Of a DNA stretch of 11,125 nt, positions 6,669-11,125 are shown piece by piece. Origin of the DNA: DATLGD01 sp035540755. Its GTDB lineage: Bacteria > Actinomycetota > Actinomycetes > Mycobacteriales > SCTD01. The notes under the pieces are model-generated. The model saw nothing but the letters and a program-made list of their open reading frames with translations. It had not been told where the DNA came from and ran no database searches. Position 1 is the first letter of the stretch. Each line of letters starts with the position of its first letter. A program made the translations under genes and the position numbers. The stretch is taken from NCBI GenBank assembly GCA_035540755.1, contig DATLGD010000051.1, positions 1-11,125 on the forward strand, written 5' to 3'.

Positions 6669-7883
6669 ATGGCACGCCTGGCACAGACCGAGGGCCTGAC
6701 CGAGTTCCAGCAGGAGATCCTCGGCACGGTCAAGGGGTTCGTGGACAAGGAGATCCTGCCGTACGCGCAGGACCTCGAGCACAAGGACGAGTTCCCCGAG
6801 GCGATCGTCGACGGCATGAAGGAGATGGGGCTGTTCGGCCTCATGATCCCGGAGGAGTACGGGGGCCTCGGCGAGTCGCTGCTGACCTACGCGCTCACCG
6901 TCGAGCAGATCGCCCGCGGCTGGATGAGCATCAGCGGCGTCATCAACACCCACTTCATCGTGGCCTACATGCTCATGCACCACGGCACGCAGGAGCAGAA
7001 GGAGCGCCTGCTGCCGAAGATGGCGACCGGCGAGGTCCGCGGGGCCTTCTCGATGAGCGAGCCGCACTGCGGCTCCGACGTCAGCGCGATCAAGAGCAAG
7101 GCCGTGCGCGAGGGTTCCGGGGACGACGCCGAGTACGTGCTCGACGGCCAGAAGATGTGGCTGACCAACGGCGCCCGCTCCGGCGTCGTCGCCACCCTCG
7201 TGCGCACCGACGAGGGCAGCGACTCGGTCTACAAGAACATGACGACGTTCCTCGTGGAGAAGGAGCCCGGCTTCGGCGACGTCGGCAACGGCATCTCGAT
7301 CCCGGGCAAGATCGACAAGATGGGCTACAAGGGCGTCGAGACCACCGAGATGGTCATGGACGGCGTCCGCGTCCCGGCCAGCGGCATCCTCGGCGGCGAG
7401 GCCGGCCGGGGCAAGGGCTTCTACCAGATGATGGACGGCGTCGAGGTCGGCCGTGTCAACGTCGCCGCGCGCGCGTGCGGCATCTCGATCCGCGCCTTCG
7501 AGCTCGCCGTGCAGTACGCCCAGCAGCGGCAGACCTTCGGCAAGCCGCTGCACGCCCACCAGGCGATCAGCTTCAAGCTGGCCGAGATGGCGACCAAGGT
7601 CGAGGCCGCACACGCGCTGATGGTCAACGCAGCCCGCCTCAAGGACGCCGGCAAGCGCAACGACGTCGAGGCCGGCATGGCCAAGCTGCTCGCGTCGGAG
7701 TACTGCGCCGAGGTGACCCAGGAGTCGTTCCGCATCCACGGCGGCTACGGCTACGCCAAGGAGTACGAGATCGAGCGGCTCATGCGCGAGGCGCCGTTCC
7801 TGCTCATCGGCGAGGGCACCAGCGAGATCCAGAAGACCATCATCAGCCGCGGCCTGCTCAAGGACTACAAGCTGCAGGGCTGA
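6669..7883 (+). CDS. Acyl-CoA dehydrogenase (FAD)
   Basis: A 404-aa flavoenzyme of the acyl-CoA dehydrogenase family, which introduces the 2,3-trans double bond into an acyl-CoA and passes electrons to ETF. The all-helical N-terminal domain covers about 8-122. The beta-domain begins with FSMSEPHCGSD (127-137), the flavin and substrate signature, and contains WLTNGARS (164-171). The C-terminal helical domain has RQTFGKPL (287-294), IHGGYGYAKEYEIERLMREA (356-375) and GEGTSEIQ (381-388), where E382 sits at the catalytic base position of medium/short-chain enzymes. The full family length is present. The ATG is preceded by AGGAG at 6660-6664, 4 nt away; the open frame further upstream (from 6303) has no family character. 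The preferred substrate (fatty or branched/short-chain acyl-CoA) cannot be decided. It stands as a single gene or the first gene of the plus-strand run, 129 nt before the next gene. Confidence 0.95.
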   Translation: MARLAQTEGLTEFQQEILGTVKGFVDKEILPYAQDLEHKDEFPEAIVDGMKEMGLFGLMIPEEYGGLGESLLTYALTVEQIARGWMSISGVINTHFIVAYMLMHHGTQEQKERLLPKMATGEVRGAFSMSEPHCGSDVSAIKSKAVREGSGDDAEYVLDGQKMWLTNGARSGVVATLVRTDEGSDSVYKNMTTFLVEKEPGFGDVGNGISIPGKIDKMGYKGVETTEMVMDGVRVPASGILGGEAGRGKGFYQMMDGVEVGRVNVAARACGISIRAFELAVQYAQQRQTFGKPLHAHQAISFKLAEMATKVEAAHALMVNAARLKDAGKRNDVEAGMAKLLASEYCAEVTQESFRIHGGYGYAKEYEIERLMREAPFLLIGEGTSEIQKTIISRGLLKDYKLQG

Positions 7884-7977
7884 CCGCACCCGGGCTGCAT
7901 CCGCCAGGTCGCTGACGAGCGGACACCGGTGCGGCGGTGGGAGACGGGCGCTTGCCGTCCGTGGTGGGATGCGCCAC

Positions 7978-7998
7978 ACGCCAGGAGCGTCCTGGCGT
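7978..7998. promoter_or_regulatory. Perfect 9-bp inverted repeat in the leader of the small membrane gene
   Basis: The halves ACGCCAGGA and TCCTGGCGT are separated by GCG. The repeat ends 14 nt before the ATG at 8013 and 5 nt before its Shine-Dalgarno GGAGG (8003-8007). It could be an operator for a dimeric regulator or, if transcribed, a stable 5'-leader hairpin affecting ribosome access. The gene's promoter is not evident, so both readings stay open. Confidence 0.45.
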
Positions 7999-8012
7999 CG
8001 ACGGAGGCCGAC

Positions 8013-8336
8013 ATGACGACGCCCCACCCGAACGACGGCAGCACGCCGAACGTCGACCCCGGCGCCACACCGGGCGCGGCGGGCTCCCCCACCGATCCTG
8101 GTGCGCCCGGGCCGGCTCGAGCCGGCGGCGGGAACACCCTGTCGATCATCGCCATCGTCCTGGGTGTCGTCGCGATCCTGGTCCTGCCGATCGTCTTCGG
8201 GATCGCCGCCATCGTGTGCGCCGTCGTCGCCAAGACGCGCAACGAGCGGCTGTCGACGATCGCGCTCGTGGTCGCGATCGTCGGCACGGTCGCCGGCTTC
8301 GCGCTGGGCGCGCTGGTGTTCACCGCCCAGACCTGA
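8013..8336 (+). CDS. Small two-helix membrane protein, DUF4190-like
   Basis: A 107-aa protein with a Pro/Ala/Gly/Thr-rich, probably disordered N-terminal tail (1-40). Two membrane helices follow (about 43-73, NTLSIIAIVLGVVAILVLP and onward, and 81-104), joined by a short basic turn (AKTRNERLS). The pattern of a helix pair around a short basic loop after a low-complexity tail resembles DUF4190 proteins, whose function is unknown. The orientation is likely hairpin-like with the basic loop in the cytoplasm. ATG start with GGAGG at 8003-8007, 5 nt spacing; the frame is open upstream to 7929 but without a better start. It lies 129 nt after the acyl-CoA dehydrogenase and 44 nt before the SUFU gene, which seems to have its own promoter. 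Confidence 0.8.
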   Translation: MTTPHPNDGSTPNVDPGATPGAAGSPTDPGAPGPARAGGGNTLSIIAIVLGVVAILVLPIVFGIAAIVCAVVAKTRNERLSTIALVVAIVGTVAGFALGALVFTAQT

Positions 8337-8368
8337 CGCGCCGTTCCGGCCCACCGCCCGGGACTCGC

Positions 8369-8374
8369 TACCGT
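8369..8374 (+). promoter_or_regulatory. -10 element of a leaderless promoter for the SUFU-domain gene
   Basis: TACCGT fits TANNNT and ends 6 nt before the ATG at 8381. There is no Shine-Dalgarno sequence upstream of that ATG. The expected transcription start coincides with the start codon. No -35 element of good quality is seen. Confidence 0.5.
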
Positions 8375-8380
8375 CCAGCC

Positions 8381-8980
8381 ATGACCGCGGCCGACCCTGA
8401 CCTGCTGCTCGTGCAGGTCGAGGCGCACCTGGTCAGCGTGCTGGGGCGCGACACCGGGCGCGCCGGCGTCAGCTTCCTCGGCGCCGAGCGCATCGACGTG
8501 CTGCGCTTCGGGCCGGACCCTGACGGGCTCACGCGGTACGCGACGCTGGGCATGTGCCGGGCGCCGATGGGCGACCCCGGCGAGCTCGTGGTGCTGCCGG
8601 ACGGCCCCCGCGCCGAGCTGGTGCTGTCGGTGCGTGGCCCGGTGGACACGGTGCTGCGGCGGCTGGCGGCGCTCGCCGCGAGCCCGTCGGTCGAGGGCGT
8701 GGTCGTCGCCCCCGGTGCGGGCCTGGACATCGGCGAGCCGCTGTGGGACGGCGCGCGCTTCTCGGCCGTTCTCGTCGGTGCACCCGGGGGGCTGGTGCCC
8801 GACCTGCCGCTCGAGGGAGTCGAGCCCGTGCGCTTCCTGCCGCTGCTGCCGATGACGCCGAACGAGGCGGCGTGGAAGCGGGTCCACGGCGGCGCAGCGC
8901 TCGAGCAGCGCTGGCTCGAGGCCGGTGCCGACCTGCGGGACCCCGACCGCCCCGAGGTGCCGCTGCACCGTCCGGCATGA
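8381..8980 (+). CDS. Suppressor-of-fused (SUFU) domain protein
   Basis: A 199-aa protein of the bacterial suppressor-of-fused-like family. It has a short helical start (7-21), then a mixed alpha/beta domain to about residue 185. It includes the typical stretch with strand RYATLGMCRAPM (52-63), a helix at VDTVLRRLAALAAS (88-101), and the late conserved block VRFLPLLPMTPNEAAWKR (149-166). In animals SUFU binds Gli factors; bacterial members are thought to be adaptor proteins, some in toxin-immunity loci. No toxin is visible here, so this is a stand-alone family member of unknown role. The ATG at 8381 is chosen because a -10 box sits just before it and family similarity begins there. Its TGA stop overlaps the ATG of the next gene (ATGA, 8977-8980), so the acetyltransferase is translationally coupled to it. 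Confidence 0.82.
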   Translation: MTAADPDLLLVQVEAHLVSVLGRDTGRAGVSFLGAERIDVLRFGPDPDGLTRYATLGMCRAPMGDPGELVVLPDGPRAELVLSVRGPVDTVLRRLAALAASPSVEGVVVAPGAGLDIGEPLWDGARFSAVLVGAPGGLVPDLPLEGVEPVRFLPLLPMTPNEAAWKRVHGGAALEQRWLEAGADLRDPDRPEVPLHRPA

Positions 8981-9912
8981 GCACGACCCGCCGTGCCGTC
9001 CGGAGCGACGACGCCGAGGCGCTGCTGGCCGTCTGGCACGCGCACCAGATCGCCGTGCTGGGCCGCCCCGACACGACGCTGGACGAGGCGCGCGACGTCG
9101 TCGAGGACCCCGACCTGCACTCCCGGTCGCTGCTCGCGCACGACGCCGCGGGCCGTCCGCTCGGCTGCGCGCTGGTGTTCGCGGCAGGGGACAGCGGCCG
9201 GGTCGACGTCGACGTCGTCGTCGACCCGGTGCGTGCCAGTGACCTGTTCGGCGACCTGCTCGCGCACGCCGTGTCGCTCGCGGCGGACCGGGCCCGCGCC
9301 TGCGGCAGCCGTGAGGTGAGGATCGACCAGAGCTGCTACCGGGACGACGTCCGCACGGCCGACGCGCTGCGGGCCGCCGGGTTCCAGGTCGCGACGACCT
9401 TCCACCGGATGCGGCGCAGCCTCGACGGGCCCGTCGACGTCCGGCTGCCCGACGGAGTCACGGTCGAGCGCGTCGACGACGAGACCGACGACGTCCTGCG
9501 GCGGGCGTACGACCTGCACGCCACCACCTTCGCCGGCCACTTCGGCGTCGACCACCGGCCGTTCGAGCAGTGGCTGGCCGCGGTGCGGGCGCGCACCGGC
9601 ACCGGACCGCTGTGGTTCGCCCGGCTCCACGGCGACGACGTCGGGTTCCTGCACGAGACCGACCAGTTCGTCGAGGACGAGGACGCCGGCTACGTGTGGC
9701 GGCTCGGGGTGGCGGACCGCGCCCGCGGGCGTGGAGTCGCCAAGGCGCTGCTGCTGTCCGCGTTCGTCGGGATGCAGGAGCGCGGCCGCTCCGTGGCGCT
9801 GCTGCACGTCGACAGCAACAACGCGACCGGCGCCACCCGGCTCTACGAGTCGGTCGGCATGACCCCGGTCGTCGTGCTCGACGTGTGGCGCTGCACGCGC
9901 TCCGTAGGCTGA
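8977..9912 (+). CDS. Tandem GNAT-domain acetyltransferase (mycothiol-synthase-like architecture)
   Basis: A 311-aa protein built of two GNAT folds. The N-terminal one (about 4-145) is degenerate: it has no clear acetyl-CoA loop. The C-terminal one (about 160-305) keeps the pyrophosphate-binding motif RARGRG (248-253) after strand VWRLGVAD, then the helix AKALLLSAF, the strand VALLHVDSNN (273-282) and Y290 in the RLYESVGM motif, where the tyrosine usually acts as general acid. This double arrangement and the size match mycothiol synthase (MshD), but the sequence around the active site does not look typical enough to call it mshD. The acceptor substrate is unknown. It starts with ATG inside the ATGA overlap with the SUFU gene. 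The -10 box of the following gene is embedded at its 3' end. Confidence 0.85.
   Translation: MSTTRRAVRSDDAEALLAVWHAHQIAVLGRPDTTLDEARDVVEDPDLHSRSLLAHDAAGRPLGCALVFAAGDSGRVDVDVVVDPVRASDLFGDLLAHAVSLAADRARACGSREVRIDQSCYRDDVRTADALRAAGFQVATTFHRMRRSLDGPVDVRLPDGVTVERVDDETDDVLRRAYDLHATTFAGHFGVDHRPFEQWLAAVRARTGTGPLWFARLHGDDVGFLHETDQFVEDEDAGYVWRLGVADRARGRGVAKALLLSAFVGMQERGRSVALLHVDSNNATGATRLYESVGMTPVVVLDVWRCTRSVG
9905..9910 (+). promoter_or_regulatory. -10 element of a leaderless promoter for the DCC-family gene
   Basis: TAGGCT is a near-ideal actinobacterial -10 hexamer. It lies within the last codons of the acetyltransferase gene, and its final T is the first base of that gene's TGA stop. Seven bases follow before the GTG at 9918, so a transcript would start at the GTG. 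There is no Shine-Dalgarno sequence. No -35 with correct spacing is seen. Confidence 0.6.
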
Positions 9913-9917
9913 GCGCC

Positions 9918-10331
9918 GTGGGACGACGCCGGGTGGACGCGACGCTGGTCTACGACGGCGACTGCGCGTTCTGCACCCGCTCCGTCGCCGCGCTCGGGAC
10001 CCTCCGCCTGGCCGAGCCGCGCATCGTCGCGTGGCAGCACGCCGACCTGGCCGCGCTCGGGCTGACGCAGCAGCAGTGCGAGCACGAGCTGCAGTGGCTC
10101 GAGGACGGGCGACGGTGGGGCGGCGCGCAGGGCGTGGCGCGCCTCCTGCTGGCCTCGGGCCGGCTCTGGCGCATCCCCGGCGCGCTGCTGCGGGTGCCGC
10201 CGTTCTCGTGGCTGGCCGCGCTCGGCTACCGCTGGGTGGCGGACAACCGTCACCGGCTGCCCGGCGGCACTCCGGCCTGCTCGCTGCCGGCCGCGGCGCG
10301 GCCGGGGGCGGCGTCCTCCGAGGTCGCCTGA
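9918..10331 (+). CDS. DCC-family thiol-disulfide oxidoreductase (DUF393)
   Basis: A 137-aa small redox protein of the DCC family, named for its DxxCxxC motif. Here YDGDCAFC (12-19) gives D13, C16 and C19 close to the N-terminus. The typical C-terminal half follows: RWGGAQGVARLL (66-77; substrate-like 'G..A...l' segment), the hydrophobic LWRIPGALLRVPPFSWLAALGYRWVADNRHR region (83-113) and C121. Members are presumed to be thioredoxin-like thiol-disulfide oxidoreductases; the physiological partner is unknown. The GTG at 9918 is chosen because a consensus TAGGCT -10 lies 7 nt upstream and it leaves the usual few residues before the motif. The last 82 nt overlap the end of the convergent HTTM gene. 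These encode a low-complexity Ala/Pro/Ser tail outside the conserved domain. Confidence 0.87.
   Translation: MGRRRVDATLVYDGDCAFCTRSVAALGTLRLAEPRIVAWQHADLAALGLTQQQCEHELQWLEDGRRWGGAQGVARLLLASGRLWRIPGALLRVPPFSWLAALGYRWVADNRHRLPGGTPACSLPAAARPGAASSEVA
10250..10331. other. 82-nt convergent coding overlap
   Basis: The 3' end of the DCC gene (stop TGA 10329-10331) and the 3' end of the HTTM gene (stop TCA/TGA 10250-10252 on the minus strand) are read in opposite directions over the same 82 bases. Both genes end in Ala/Gly/Pro/Ser-rich tails here. There is no room for a separate terminator between them. Confidence 0.8.
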
Positions 10332-11125
10332 CGCTCGCCGAGCAGGCGCTCCAGCGGCAGGAACGCCGCGAAGCAGACCAGGTGCGGCAGGAAGACGATG
10401 GCGATCGCGGCGTACGTGCCGAGGTGGAACAGCAGGTAGGCGGTGAGGGCCAGGTACAGCCGGCGACCGGTCAGCACGAGCAGCACCGGGGCGGCCAGCT
10501 CCATCGCGACGAGCCCGTACTGCGCCACCTGCAGGAGCCACGGCACGTCGAGCAGCAGGTCGCCGACGGGGGTCGCGCGGCGAAGGACCGCCCGCACGAA
10601 CACCGCGGACTCGAGCCAGTTCGGCAGCCCGCCGCCGAAGCGGTGCTTCGCGGCGACCGAGAGCACGTACGTCGCGACGACGGCCAGGGTCACGCACCGC
10701 ACGGCGAAGCCGGCGGCCTCGCTGGGTGTGCGGTCGCGGTGCCACGCAGCGCCGACGGTCGGCAGCACCGCGAGGGCGACGAGGAAGGCGAACCGGTCGT
10801 GGTCGACCTTGCCGTAGCTCATCGCGATGAGCATCCACTCGAAGTACAGCCCGAAGACGGCGACACCGAGCAGCCGAGGCGCCCGGCCGGACGCCGCCGC
10901 GACGGCCACCGCGAGCAGCAGGACCTGCACCAGGTGCACCCACCAGGTCGCCGGCGCGGGATGCTCGAGCAGGCGCCCGACGAGCAGCGGCGAGTACAGC
11001 GAGGCGGGTGCAGTGTCGTGAGCGGCGACCCACGGCGTCGTGACGAGGACGTCCAGCGGGACGAACAGGTAGAGCAGCGTGCGCAGCCACGCGATGCGGG
11101 CCAGCGCCACGGGGGCGAACAGCCA
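10250..11125 (-). CDS. HTTM-domain membrane protein (vitamin K-dependent gamma-carboxylase-like), 5' end beyond window
   Basis: An integral membrane protein with the HTTM domain, the part of vitamin K-dependent gamma-carboxylases that spans the membrane; bacterial members are mostly uncharacterised. The frame is open through the right edge. A GTG at 11108-11110 gives 286 aa, but the residues before it (WLFAP, directly ahead of VALARIAWLR) look like ordinary family sequence, so the true start is probably outside. Counting from that GTG, membrane segments lie near 8-26, 58-74, 82-98, 107-121, 138-153, 195-213 and 218-252. Conserved-looking loops are SYGKVDHDRF (98-107) and AAKHRFGGGLPNW (153-165), the latter with the lysine and tryptophan typical of the domain. 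The C-terminal 35 residues are a low-complexity tail encoded largely in the overlap with the DCC gene. The neighbouring DCC redox gene is a recurrent companion of HTTM proteins as I recall. Confidence 0.83.
   Translation of the reverse strand, partial: WLFAPVALARIAWLRTLLYLFVPLDVLVTTPWVAAHDTAPASLYSPLLVGRLLEHPAPATWWVHLVQVLLLAVAVAAASGRAPRLLGVAVFGLYFEWMLIAMSYGKVDHDRFAFLVALAVLPTVGAAWHRDRTPSEAAGFAVRCVTLAVVATYVLSVAAKHRFGGGLPNWLESAVFVRAVLRRATPVGDLLLDVPWLLQVAQYGLVAMELAAPVLLVLTGRRLYLALTAYLLFHLGTYAAIAIVFLPHLVCFAAFLPLERLLGERQATSEDAAPGRAAAGSEQAGVPPGSR

Noticed and set aside
5378..7915. 845-codon plus-strand frame
   Set aside because: It spans antisense of the catalase-like gene and an alternative frame of the acyl-CoA dehydrogenase. 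It has low-complexity composition and no domain.
7884..7934. CCGCACC / GGTGCGG pair after the acyl-CoA dehydrogenase stop as a terminator
   Set aside because: The 7-bp arms are 37 nt apart with no T-tract, and the second arm is part of the motif shared with 6566-6586. This is too weak for a terminator call.
7952..7980. TTGCCG as a -35 box with a -10 17 nt later for the small membrane gene
   Set aside because: The hexamer at the expected -10 position is CACACG, which does not fit TANNNT.
5691..8354. 887-codon minus-strand frame across the acyl-CoA dehydrogenase
   Set aside because: It is the complement of a well-recognised gene and a control region. The translation is Arg/Ala/Asp/His-rich without any family pattern.
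9200..9228. Run of GTC/GAC repeats resembling a microsatellite
   Set aside because: It encodes alternating Val/Asp residues (VDVDVVVDP) of a GNAT beta-strand. Such runs are common in this GC-rich codon usage and show no repeat beyond about 28 nt.
8977..9912. Naming the tandem GNAT gene mshD
   Set aside because: Size and double-domain layout agree, but the first domain lacks an acetyl-CoA loop and the typical mycothiol synthase active-site sequence is not evident.

Overview
The window is very GC-rich. Its genes are tightly packed with short or overlapping junctions, GTG starts are frequent, and three promoters appear to be of the leaderless type. Together with the protein families present (PRC-barrel/MgtE_N/CBS protein beside DUF1003, suppressor-of-fused protein, DCC/HTTM pair), this points to a chromosomal segment of an actinobacterium. 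I cannot name the genus. I see no transposase, integrase, phage gene, CRISPR array, tRNA or rRNA, and nothing that looks recently acquired.

Layout. (1) 69-4411, minus strand: a likely three-gene operon read right to left. It holds a soluble PRC-barrel/MgtE_N/CBS sensor-like protein, a DUF1003 two-helix membrane protein whose start overlaps it by 8 nt, and a large GspE/PilB-type ATPase that carries a C-terminal double zinc ribbon and a response-regulator receiver domain. (2) 4535-5296, plus: an SDR oxidoreductase, divergent from the operon. (3) 5293-6451, minus: a two-gene unit made of a short catalase-fold protein and an unknown 133-aa protein. The latter's stop codon shares CTAG with the SDR stop. 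(4) 6452-6668: a divergent control region with a clear dyad. (5) 6669-10331, plus: acyl-CoA dehydrogenase, small two-helix membrane protein, SUFU-domain protein, tandem-GNAT acetyltransferase and DCC-family thiol-disulfide oxidoreductase. (6) 10250 to the right edge, minus: an HTTM-domain membrane protein whose 5' end runs off the window and whose 3' end overlaps the DCC gene by 82 nt in convergent orientation.

Functionally this is mostly a run of housekeeping or accessory genes, not one coherent pathway. The most unusual items are the motor ATPase fused to a receiver domain, the very short catalase-like protein that keeps the RVVHAKG block but lacks the usual catalytic asparagine, the convergent coding overlap of a DCC/HTTM pair, and several perfect dyads or shared motifs upstream of plus-strand genes. 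I do not see strong evidence for a wholly new multi-gene system. The receiver-fused ATPase and the catalase-like two-gene unit are the best candidates for follow-up.
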